A DNA stretch of 34,697 nucleotides from Oscillospiraceae bacterium. Its GTDB lineage: Bacteria > Bacillota > Clostridia > Oscillospirales > Ruminococcaceae. How positions within the stretch are numbered: the first letter of the stretch is position 1; each line of letters starts with the position of its first letter. The notes under the pieces were generated by a model. It made no database searches. It was not told the DNA's origin and saw only the letters and a list, made by a program, of their open reading frames with translations. The DNA is taken from assembly GCA_017460835.1 (NCBI GenBank), contig JAFUAD010000074.1, forward strand, positions 1 through 34,697. Direction: 5' to 3'. A program made the position numbers and the translations under genes. Of this stretch, positions 1 through 6,926 are shown in pieces.

Positions 1-141
1 ACGCTAGGGGAGTTTCGCCCGTTGCGACGGGCGACGAGGGCTCTGCCCTCGACCCGCGAGCTTTTTGAAAAAAGCTCGACCAAAAACTTCAAAAAGAGCT
101 CCGATTATGACTGAGTAAAAATCCCCGAAAAAGCCACTCTC
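1..141 (+). repeat. Dispersed multi-hairpin repeat, copy 1 (cut by window start)
   Basis: This is the 3' half of the repeat seen whole at 4172-4460 and inverted at 34485-34697. The first 80 or so bases are nearly identical to the third copy. It holds three hairpins in a row: CGCCCGT/ACGGGCG, GAGGGC/GCCCTC and GAGCTTTTT/AAAAAGCTC. A tail shared only with copy 2 (CTCCGATTATG and following bases) runs to about 141. The tail faces the 3' end of pglX. No reading frame of interest is present. Confidence 0.93.
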
Positions 142-219
142 CCGTGTCATTCTGTCCGATTTTGTCGAAATTGTGCACTGTGCAGAACCGCGCAAGAAGC
201 GCGCACCGCCTGCCGCTGC

Positions 220-253
220 AAAAAAACGCTGCCGCGAAAACAACGCAGCAGCG
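220..253 (-). terminator. Intrinsic terminator of the ybaK-pglX operon
   Basis: On the minus strand a 10-bp stem (CGCTGCTGCG with CGCGGCAGCG, one G-T wobble), a 7-nt loop and a run of seven T follow the pglX stop codon by about 10 nt. It is a textbook rho-independent terminator. Confidence 0.9.
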
Positions 254-263
254 GCTTTTCTGA

Positions 264-3200
264 TTATCCGATCGGTTCCAGCGCACCGGAGAGCTTTGCG
301 TAATTGACGCGCACGCCGTCATCCGGGTCGATGGCCGGCTCGTGCTGTGCTAAGCGCTGCAGCGTTTGCGCATAGTCTGTGAGCTCGGCAAGCTGCGCCC
401 TGAGCTTCTCCTGCTGCTTTTTCCGCATGTCCGGCTCTGTGATGCCGCCGGCCTCTGTGAGCGCGGCGCGGCAGTGCGGAAGCATCGCCTGCAAATAGTC
501 TCTGCAAACTGTCCCGACTGTTCCGGGCTGCCAGCGGTGCATGTAGACAAGCGCCTGAAACCCGTGCTGCTTTCCGGAGCTGAACATCCAGTAGATCGGG
601 CATTTCCGGTAGATTTTGCAGTGATCCGCGTAAAACCCGTTCTCAAAATAATGCGCGAGCACCTCCTGCGGGGTACCCTTTCCGCCGAGCGTCTCCGCGA
701 TAAAGCGAAGATTTTCAGCCAGCGTGTCCGCCCCGTATACGGCGCGGAGAAACGCGATGACGCGGCCGGTGATATTATCTGCAAAAACGCCCTCTCCGCC
801 GATCGGCAATATATTATTCTCCGCGGGCATGACCGTCCGGTACTTTGCCGCATCGGGTTCCCCGCCGGCACAGACCAGCCCGCCGCAGTCCGCGGAATAC
901 CGCCCGAACAGGCACCCGACGGCATAGCTCAGCAGGCTCTTGACCTCGCGTCTGCGGTCGGCGCGGCGCACGGAAATATTCCGGTCGGCAGCCTCCGGGC
1001 GCAGCTCGTTCTCCATCCCGTAAATCCCGATAAACAGGCGGTTCAGCGCCTCCTCGTTCTCCTTCAGCCTGCAAAAGCGCTGCGCACATTCCGCGTCCCA
1101 TTCCCGGTATGCATCGGCGATCAGCGTGCCTTGCCGCCCCTCTCCGGCATAATTCTTCGGGAGCAGCGGATGCCGCACAAAATCCCAGCTCGTCTCAAAG
1201 CTGTCCCAGTCCGTTTTGCACAGCGCGATGTTCTCCCGGACCAGCTCCTCGATCCGGGGCTTTTGGCTCAGATCGACAGCCAGCGGCAGATCGGCGATAT
1301 TGCCCGCCTGAAAATTGATCGTCGGGGCCAGCACGCGCAGCAGCTCCGCCACGACCGGCGAATTGGCAAAGCCGAGCAGATAATACAGCAGATCATCGCT
1401 GAAGCAGCTCATCCCGGCGATATCGAAAATGAAGCCGGGCGGCTTATAGCGAAACGCCGCGCTTGCAGAGGAAACCAGCGACCACGACACGGATTCGCGG
1501 AAATAATACTGTGTATTCTGCGGGCGGGAGCGCAGCCGCCCCTGTGCATTCCGGAAGCTCCGGATCTCTCTGCCGTCATGCTCCCAGTTGACCACAAAAT
1601 CGTGGTTTCCGTACCATTTCCGGAATTCGCCGCCTTTGTTGTAGGGGAACCACTTTTTCTGCGAGGCGGCAGCTTCTGCGGCAGAGTGTGCATCAAAGCA
1701 GATTTTCCCGGCGGGAACCTCATGCCACAGCCGGACAAATCGCGCATTGCAGCCCGTAGCGAGCCCCTGCCGCGGGCTTGCGAGCGCCCCGACCGACGGG
1801 TTCCCGAATGCGCGTGTAAGCCCCTCGCTGACCCAGTATGCGACCGGCTTTCCGGGGATTTTCAGGAAGCCGGCGGGGTCTGCCTCATAATAATAGCCGC
1901 AGTGCGGGTCTGCGATCGCCTCCAGCGTTTTTTGCCGCTGGATTTCCATGCCGCCGCGGAAATCGGTCAGGCGGATATAGCTGCCCTTTTTCTGCACGGG
2001 GCGGTTCCGCAGCACAAAGGCGCAGATCGGCACCGTCGCCTCCTCAAATGCGGAATACTCAAACTGAATCAGCGATTCAATCGCCGCATCGGCGTAGATT
2101 TTCCCGCGCAGCGTCTCGTAGGACTGAATGAACATCCAGACATACGGCGTGAGCAGCCCGGCAAAGCCTCCGGGCCTTGTCAGGCGCATGCAGCGCTCGG
2201 TAAATGCCGCAAACAGGTCGGATTTGCTGTCAGGGTAATGCGTGCGGACAAACTCCGAGAGCACGGGATTCATGCTGCTGCCTGCCATGTACGGCGGATT
2301 CGTGCAGACCGCGTCATAGCGCTGCGACAGAATCTGCGCAATCGCGATCATCGCAGAAAGCCTGCGCGGAGGCACGGCACCGGTGTATGCTGCCGCCTCC
2401 TCCCCGATGCCCTCCGGTGCGGTGATCTCCGCGAGCGAGCCAAAGGTGTCGGCATCGGCAAACTGCGAAGCCAGTGCGCGGAGATTTCCGGTGAGCTGTG
2501 CGGGAATTTCGCCCGCAGCATCGGCAAAGCAGGCGAGATTCGGCCGGATTCCGGCGCTGAAAATCTGCGGGTCATGCTCCCGCGCCTTCATCATCACCGC
2601 AAAACAGGCAAGCTGATATGCCCTGCGGTCCAGATCGAGCCCGAACAGATTGTGCCGCAGAATCAGCCTTGCGGCCTCGGGCTCCGGATAACCGCACGCC
2701 CTGTAAAGGTCCGTCAGCAGATCAAAGGCATAAACCAGAATATGCCCCGTGCCCATGCAGGGGTCAAGGAAGCGGAGCTGCTCCGGGCAGAGAGTCTGTG
2801 CATTGCCGCGCTGATCCTGCGGGGCGGCCTCCGGCTTCAGATAATACTGCCAGTCTGCGCCCGCAGGGATGCCGCAGCGCTCCGCCCAGAGCCTTCCGAG
2901 CGAATTTTCAACGAGATACCGCACAATCCAGTCCGGCGTAAAAATCTGCGTCGCCGCCGGAATGGATGCGGTCGGGATTTTGATATTTTGCTTTAATCCG
3001 GCGTTGATCTGCTCCTTTGCCTCGGTGTTGTAATACTGAAACAGCCAGCCGACGATCTGCACCTGCCCGCGCCAGTCCTCCTCCGGAATCTCTGCGGCCA
3101 TGCGCGCGATCACGCCGTCTTCATGAAAAAGCTGCGGGGGGCAGAGCAGGATCTCCCATTCCGTGAGAATCCCGAACAGTTCCGGCAAAACGGCATTCAG

Positions 3201-3554
3201 CGCATTGCACTGCGCGGCCAGCGAGGAAATCGCCGCCTCATCGCCGCCCTGTGCCATGAAATTCGCCGGGCAGAACGCGCCGGTCTCATCCGTGAAGATC
3301 CGCCGTCCGTCCGGCAGATAGCCGTTTGCCTCCAGATACCGCAGCGCGATGATGCGGCTGAACCATGCATATGCCGCCTCCTCCGCGGCCGCAGCAAGCC
3401 CCCGCTGTCCGATCTGCTCCGCCGGTGCGCCGCAATGCCCCGGCTCCGGCATTGTATGCTGTGTGATGCCGTATTCCGCTGCGCGCTGCGTGACGGCGCA
3501 AATCAGTGCTGCCCTTGCCGCAACCGCAAAATTTCTGATCGCTGTTTTATTCAT
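264..3554 (-). CDS. pglX: Orphan BREX-1 PglX-like adenine-specific DNA methyltransferase
   Basis: The 1096-residue protein is a large N6-adenine methyltransferase of the PglX/type IIL kind. The N-terminus (MNKTAIRNFAVAAR) matches the usual PglX opening. A helical segment with FTPDWIVRYLVENSLGRLW near 205-223 leads into the SAM-binding motif DPCMGTGH (264-271) and the catalytic NPPY (419-422). The C-terminal half would be target recognition. In BREX, PglX methylates host DNA and works with BrxA, BrxB, BrxC, PglZ and BrxL; none of these is in the window. The length is close to that of known PglX proteins (about 1200) and the frame is intact. It starts 8 nt inside the end of ybaK, so translation is probably coupled, and it has its own terminator. 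A stand-alone restriction-modification enzyme is possible, but I see no nuclease motif. The assignment to the PglX family is firm; its role without partners is open. Confidence 0.9.
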   Translation of the reverse strand: MNKTAIRNFAVAARAALICAVTQRAAEYGITQHTMPEPGHCGAPAEQIGQRGLAAAAEEAAYAWFSRIIALRYLEANGYLPDGRRIFTDETGAFCPANFMAQGGDEAAISSLAAQCNALNAVLPELFGILTEWEILLCPPQLFHEDGVIARMAAEIPEEDWRGQVQIVGWLFQYYNTEAKEQINAGLKQNIKIPTASIPAATQIFTPDWIVRYLVENSLGRLWAERCGIPAGADWQYYLKPEAAPQDQRGNAQTLCPEQLRFLDPCMGTGHILVYAFDLLTDLYRACGYPEPEAARLILRHNLFGLDLDRRAYQLACFAVMMKAREHDPQIFSAGIRPNLACFADAAGEIPAQLTGNLRALASQFADADTFGSLAEITAPEGIGEEAAAYTGAVPPRRLSAMIAIAQILSQRYDAVCTNPPYMAGSSMNPVLSEFVRTHYPDSKSDLFAAFTERCMRLTRPGGFAGLLTPYVWMFIQSYETLRGKIYADAAIESLIQFEYSAFEEATVPICAFVLRNRPVQKKGSYIRLTDFRGGMEIQRQKTLEAIADPHCGYYYEADPAGFLKIPGKPVAYWVSEGLTRAFGNPSVGALASPRQGLATGCNARFVRLWHEVPAGKICFDAHSAAEAAASQKKWFPYNKGGEFRKWYGNHDFVVNWEHDGREIRSFRNAQGRLRSRPQNTQYYFRESVSWSLVSSASAAFRYKPPGFIFDIAGMSCFSDDLLYYLLGFANSPVVAELLRVLAPTINFQAGNIADLPLAVDLSQKPRIEELVRENIALCKTDWDSFETSWDFVRHPLLPKNYAGEGRQGTLIADAYREWDAECAQRFCRLKENEEALNRLFIGIYGMENELRPEAADRNISVRRADRRREVKSLLSYAVGCLFGRYSADCGGLVCAGGEPDAAKYRTVMPAENNILPIGGEGVFADNITGRVIAFLRAVYGADTLAENLRFIAETLGGKGTPQEVLAHYFENGFYADHCKIYRKCPIYWMFSSGKQHGFQALVYMHRWQPGTVGTVCRDYLQAMLPHCRAALTEAGGITEPDMRKKQQEKLRAQLAELTDYAQTLQRLAQHEPAIDPDDGVRVNYAKLSGALEPIG

Positions 3555-4035
3555 TCTTCGTCGCTTGCAGATCGGCAGCGGTGCCGTTTGTTGCAGCGAG
3601 CAGCGTCTCCGGCGAAAGGAAAATCTGCGTGCCGAGCCTGCCGCCGCTTACGATGATCTCCTCATACTGCATCGCCGCTTCATCCAGAAAAACCGGGTAA
3701 TCCTTCTTCATCCCGATCGACGTACAGCCGCCGCGGATGTAGCCCGTCACCGCCTGAATCTCCTTCACCGGCAAAAGCTGCACCGACTTTTCGCCCGCCG
3801 CTGCCGCCGCCTTTCTGAGGTCCATCTCCGCGGTGCCCTGTATCACAAATGCATAATGCGCGCCGCTTCTGCCCGTACACATCAGCGTTTTGAAGGTGCG
3901 CTCCGGGTCCTGCCCGAGCATCTGCGCGATCTGTACCGCGTCCGTGAATTCGCTGCATTCGTAGTAATTGACCGTATGCGGCAGCTTCTTTTGCTCCAGT
4001 ATCCGCATTGCATTTGTTTTCTGCTGCTTTGCCAT
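3547..4035 (-). CDS. ybaK: Cys-tRNA(Pro)/aminoacyl-tRNA deacylase, YbaK/EbsC family
   Basis: The 162-residue protein has the compact YbaK fold expected for trans-editing enzymes that hydrolyse Cys-tRNA(Pro) in the cytosol. Recognisable pieces are the N-terminal TNAMRILEQKKLPH, FKTLMCTG near 50, the GYIRGGCTSIGMKKDYPVFLD segment in the middle and the EEIIVSGGRLGTQIFLSP segment near the C-terminus. The length is normal for the family. The start ATG is preceded by CAGGAGGAACAGGCA, a good ribosome site. It is the first gene of a two-gene unit with pglX, which overlaps its last 8 nt; a perfect-consensus promoter lies just upstream. The family call is strong; the exact tRNA substrate is inferred from the family. 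Confidence 0.92.
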   Translation of the reverse strand: MAKQQKTNAMRILEQKKLPHTVNYYECSEFTDAVQIAQMLGQDPERTFKTLMCTGRSGAHYAFVIQGTAEMDLRKAAAAAGEKSVQLLPVKEIQAVTGYIRGGCTSIGMKKDYPVFLDEAAMQYEEIIVSGGRLGTQIFLSPETLLAATNGTAADLQATKNE

Positions 4036-4068
4036 TGCCTGTTCCTCCTGATGCCGTTTTCTCCGTGT

Positions 4069-4097
4069 ATTATATCACAGTTTCCCCGCCCTGTCAA
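4069..4097 (-). promoter_or_regulatory. Consensus sigma-A promoter for ybaK-pglX
   Basis: Read on the minus strand: TTGACA (4097-4092), a 17-nt spacer and TATAAT (4074-4069). Both hexamers match consensus exactly. Transcription would start near 4062, giving a leader of about 27 nt before the ybaK ATG at 4035. Confidence 0.9.
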
Positions 4098-4106
4098 ACA
4101 CTGCAA

Positions 4107-4137
4107 GCGCCGCGGTGCTGTTCCTGCACCGCGGCGC
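4107..4137. other. Perfect 12-bp inverted repeat between ybaK promoter and repeat copy 2
   Basis: GCGCCGCGGTGC (4107-4118) is perfectly complementary to GCACCGCGGCGC (4126-4137) around a 7-nt loop. Neither side has a T-run, so it is not a standard terminator. It may be an old terminator stem, an operator or part of the insertion site of the neighbouring repeat. No gene lies between 4036 and 4459. Confidence 0.75.
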
Positions 4138-4171
4138 CTAAGAGTCTTGGTGATGCTGCCGGCTGCGTCAA

Positions 4172-4460
4172 AAGTATCCGCTGCGCGGATGCTATTTTGA
4201 ATGGGGATCTCTTTCGCCCATGTTTCGCAAAGTGAAACTGCGCTGTTTGCCTACGGCAAACATGGGATCCCCAAGCCCGCCGAGCTCTTTGCACGCTAGG
4301 GGTGTTTCGCCCGTTGCGACGGGCGGCCAGAGGCTCTGCCCAATGGTTTTGCTTCGCAAAACCGTGGGACTCACGCGAGCTTTTTGAAAAAAGCCCGACC
4401 AAAAACTTTAGAGACAGCTCCGATTATGGCTGCAAAAGCGCCCCCGAAAATGCCGCTCTC
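4172..4460 (+). repeat. Dispersed multi-hairpin repeat, copy 2 (complete)
   Basis: This is the only copy not cut by a window edge. In order it holds: the hairpin ATCCGC/GCGGAT; an outer stem GGGGAT/ATCCCC enclosing CCCAT/ATGGG, which itself encloses two hairpins (GTTTCGC..GTGAAAC and GTTTGCC..GGCAAAC), making a three-way junction; the hairpin CGCCCGT/ACGGGCG; an extra nested hairpin CCCA..GGTTTTGC/GCAAAACC..TGGG not found in the other copies; and the near-palindrome around GAGCTTTTT. The tail stops at the stop codon of the dockerin deacetylase. No convincing protein is encoded on either strand. Confidence 0.95.
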
Positions 4461-5731
4461 TATCTTTCCTGCATCAGCAGGCGCTTCAGCAGCGTCAGAT
4501 CGACTGCATTGAGCCTGCTGTTTCCGTCGAGGTCGGCCGCCGCGGCATCGGGAAGCGTCTGGCGCTCCGCCGCTAAATACTGCGCGAGCATCACGGCATC
4601 CGCGACCGTGCGCGCGCCGTCAGCATTGACATCCCCGGACAGTGCTTCTGCGCCGCCGCCCTTTACCAGAATCGAAACGCTTGTCATCTCCATGCTGCCG
4701 CTGTACGGCGCAATGCCGAGGCGGTCGAGCTCGGTCATGCCGACGCCGAGCGTATCGAGCGCTTCGAGAATGTCCTCTGCGAGGAAGCAGGCGGTGTCGC
4801 CGTTGAAATAGGCCGGCTGCACCGAATGCCAGATCGCCGTACCCGACCAGCGCTGCAAATTGAGCACAGGCTGGTTCGCGCCGGAATATTTCACCTCGAT
4901 CGCGAAGCTGCTGCCGAGCGCCTCCAGCTCCGCAGCATCCAGCACGCCCGCATCCTGCCAGACCGCCGCGCTCTGGTCTCCGGAGGCATTGCCGCTGAAC
5001 ACCGTCTTATGGAGCGTATACCCGCTGCACGGATATTTCGCGACGCGGGAATAGAGGATGTGCTCGCGCGGGGTCTCATTCTGCCGCGCAAAGAGCTCTG
5101 TCAGCGTCACGAACTCATAGCCCTGCTCGACAAGCTGCGGCATCACGATCTTCAGCGCCTCGACGGTCTGCGAATTGCCCGCGGCGTCGTGCAGCAGCAC
5201 GATCACGCCGTCCTTTGCGCCGTTCATGATATAATCCGCGCGCTGCTGCGCCGTGACATTTTCCATGTAATCCTGGCAGTCGATGCCGCAGATGAACGGC
5301 AGCCCGACCGCATCATAGAGCGCATCGCTCACATCAATGAACGGCGGGCGGAAGAACCGCGTCTTTTCGCCGGTGATCTGCTCGACCCATTCATCCACAT
5401 AGGCGATCTCCGCTTTCACCTTGTCGGCGTCCATCGCGGCCATATTGGAGTGCGTCTTGGAGTGGTTGTCGATCTCGCAGCCCATGTCATAGGCGCGCTT
5501 CACCGACACCGCGCTTTCGTCGTTGATATTGTCGCCGATCAGGAAAAAGGACGCCTTCGCGTTGTACTGCTCCAGGACATCGAGCACCTCATTGGTCGTC
5601 GTGGTATTCGGGCCGTCGTCAAAGGTCAGCGCGATCAGCTTCGGCTCGGCCTCCGCACTGCACGGCAATGCGGGCATTTGCAGCATCATCAGGAGCCCGC
5701 CGAAAAGCGCTGCTGTTTTTCTATGGTTCAT
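4460..5731 (-). CDS. Secreted NodB-family polysaccharide deacetylase with C-terminal dockerin
   Basis: This 423-residue exported protein should remove acetyl (or similar) groups from a polysaccharide outside the cell. A signal peptide covers about residues 1-26 (basic MNHRK, hydrophobic core, cleavage near CSAEA). The NodB domain (about 30-220) shows TFDDGP (36-41), the zinc-binding HSKTH (90-94), RPPF (128-131) and LLHD (179-182). Residues 235-360 look like a beta-rich, CBM-like module I cannot name. From about 365 there are two dockerin type I repeats, GDVNADG and ADLDGNSRLNAVDL, each with calcium-loop Asp/Asn. The ATG at 5731 is chosen because AAAGGAG sits 7 nt before it; the in-frame ATG at 5749 lies at the edge of that site. 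The dockerin implies attachment to a cohesin on a cellulosome-like scaffold. Substrate (xylan, chitin or peptidoglycan) is unknown. Confidence 0.92.
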   Translation of the reverse strand: MNHRKTAALFGGLLMMLQMPALPCSAEAEPKLIALTFDDGPNTTTTNEVLDVLEQYNAKASFFLIGDNINDESAVSVKRAYDMGCEIDNHSKTHSNMAAMDADKVKAEIAYVDEWVEQITGEKTRFFRPPFIDVSDALYDAVGLPFICGIDCQDYMENVTAQQRADYIMNGAKDGVIVLLHDAAGNSQTVEALKIVMPQLVEQGYEFVTLTELFARQNETPREHILYSRVAKYPCSGYTLHKTVFSGNASGDQSAAVWQDAGVLDAAELEALGSSFAIEVKYSGANQPVLNLQRWSGTAIWHSVQPAYFNGDTACFLAEDILEALDTLGVGMTELDRLGIAPYSGSMEMTSVSILVKGGGAEALSGDVNADGARTVADAVMLAQYLAAERQTLPDAAAADLDGNSRLNAVDLTLLKRLLMQER

Positions 5732-5781
5732 TCCGATTCTCCTTTGCATAATTTTATCTGATACAATCCTGCATCATATTC

Positions 5782-5811
5782 AGTATAGCACATCAGTTCG
5801 CCTTCTGTCAA
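5782..5811 (-). promoter_or_regulatory. Promoter for the dockerin deacetylase
   Basis: On the minus strand: TTGACA (5811-5806), an 18-nt spacer and TATACT (5787-5782), about 50 nt upstream of the chosen ATG. It is divergent from the TetR promoter at 5880-5908, with about 70 nt between the two -35 boxes. Confidence 0.8.
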
Positions 5812-5879
5812 TCACCCCCGGCATCCCGTTTATGTGCATTTGCGTCATTTCCGCAGCTCCGGCGGCGTCCCCTTTCAAG

Positions 5880-5908
5880 TTGACAAAATATTCCGGATTA
5901 TGTATAAT
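5880..5908 (+). promoter_or_regulatory. Consensus sigma-A promoter for the tetR-family gene
   Basis: TTGACA (5880-5885), a 17-nt spacer and TATAAT (5903-5908), both perfect. The leader of about 75 nt contains a small inverted repeat, GCCGG..CCGGC (5941-5960), that could be a hairpin or an autoregulatory operator. Confidence 0.9.
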
Positions 5909-5991
5909 AATAACAGAAGCGCATTCTCACAAAAGGCGATGCCGGCAGAAAATGCCCGGCGCCAGAAATCACAGTGTTCGGGGGCATCAGA

Positions 5992-6546
5992 ATGAAACGG
6001 AAAACGACCAAAGAGCTTTTAGCGGAATCATTTTTGGAGCTCACGGAATCCAAACGCATCGACAAAATCAGGATCAGCGATATCACCGATAACTGCGGCA
6101 TGTCTCCGCCGACCTTTTATCATCACTTCAGGGATAAGTATGATCTTCTTGTCTGGATACACACGAACCGTGTCAGCGGGATCATGTCAAAAATCGACAG
6201 GGACGGATACAAGTGGCGGGATACGCTCCTTGACGGGGCGAGATATTATTACGAAAACCGCAGCTATATCATCAATGCCCTGAAGCACACAAGCGGACAG
6301 GGCTCCTTTGTTGAATATGTTACAAGGAGCAATACAGAGCTGCTTGCAAAGGAGGTTCGGCGCAAGCTGATGACGGAATACCTGCCGCCCGAACTGTACG
6401 GGCTGATCAAGATGTATGTTTACGGCACGGTTTATTTTATGCTCGACTGGCTGCTGCATGATACCGGGCAGACCCCGGAGCAGGTCGCGCAGCTGTGGGA
6501 GGACGGGCTGCCGGAGCCGCTTCGGAAGCATCTTTGCGAAGCATAA
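5992..6546 (+). CDS. TetR/AcrR-family transcriptional regulator
   Basis: A 184-residue protein with a TetR-type N-terminal helix-turn-helix (about 8-50): ITDNCGMSPPTFYHHF is the recognition region, followed by the typical DKYDLLVWI. The C-terminal ligand/dimer domain is helical and resembles the short clostridial TetR_C type with aromatic GTVYFMLDWLL. The start is the ATG at 5992, with GGGGG about 8 nt upstream; a GTG at 5974 in the same frame is less likely. It is co-oriented with the metallo-hydrolase/rubredoxin gene, whose promoter carries a TGATAC-N7-GTATCA palindrome, so that gene is the natural candidate target (inference). The ligand is unknown. Confidence 0.9.
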   Translation: MKRKTTKELLAESFLELTESKRIDKIRISDITDNCGMSPPTFYHHFRDKYDLLVWIHTNRVSGIMSKIDRDGYKWRDTLLDGARYYYENRSYIINALKHTSGQGSFVEYVTRSNTELLAKEVRRKLMTEYLPPELYGLIKMYVYGTVYFMLDWLLHDTGQTPEQVAQLWEDGLPEPLRKHLCEA

Positions 6547-6600
6547 TTTTATAATTTCTCCAAAATATAAAATCGCTTTAGAAAATTCAGGTTTTGCCTC

Positions 6601-6629
6601 TGGACATTCCGCCGGTTTTCTGTTATGAT
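6601..6629 (+). promoter_or_regulatory. Promoter for the metallo-hydrolase/rubredoxin gene
   Basis: TGGACA (6601-6606), a 17-nt spacer and TATGAT (6624-6629). It starts 54 nt after the tetR stop. Initiation near 6636 would give a leader of about 290 nt. Confidence 0.75.
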
Positions 6630-6644
6630 ACAATTACGGTATCA
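6626..6644. promoter_or_regulatory. Operator-like palindrome over the -10 box and start site
   Basis: TGATAC (6626-6631), 7 nt, GTATCA (6639-6644). The perfect 6-bp arms overlap the -10 hexamer and the expected transcription start, the classic place for a TetR-family repressor site. It could also be the first hairpin of the leader RNA. Confidence 0.5.
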
Positions 6645-6926
6645 GACCGCAATCCTGATAACGGAGGTAGGAACAACGGCAGACAACCGGAAAATTACCG
6701 CAGGCTTGCAGGCAATCGTAACGGGGCTTTCCCGGCAGGCGATCGGACATGCGATCCAGTCGAAGCGTTTTTGCGGCGCAGAGCCGTTGACAAGGCAACG
6801 GCGGCCGTGAAAAAAGGCGGCCAGATTCGGTTCTCCCGTAAGATGCAAGCGGGAGCCGGCTGATAAGCAAACAAAAAAGGGCTGTCGTTCAGACATCGGC
6901 AGCCTTTGCTGTAAGAGGAGGTTTTT
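6637..6926 (+). ncRNA. Long structured 5' leader (candidate cis-acting RNA)
   Basis: The 290 nt between the promoter and the ATG at 6927 hold several strong hairpins: GCCGTTG/CAACGGC, GGCCG/CGGCC, CGG-TT-CTCCCG/CGGGAG-CCG, and near the end AAAGG-CTG-CG paired with CGGCAGCCTTT just before the GAGGAGG ribosome site. I do not recognise a known riboswitch consensus (TPP, FMN, cobalamin, SAM, c-di-GMP and T-box motifs were looked for by eye). Short reading frames across it have no ribosome site or recognisable product. Confidence 0.45.

Noticed and set aside
366-2996. 876-codon open frame on the plus strand opposite pglX
   Set aside because: High-GC shadow of pglX; low-complexity Arg/Pro-rich translation, no ribosome site, no known motif.
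4192-4374. 60-codon open frame on the minus strand within repeat copy 2
   Set aside because: It consists of the palindromes of the repeat, has no ribosome site, and the copies differ in ways that keep pairing, not codons.
6625-6810. 61-codon open frame between tetR and the metallo-hydrolase gene
   Set aside because: Its ATG lies in the -10 box, there is no ribosome site and no similarity I recognise; the region reads better as a structured leader.
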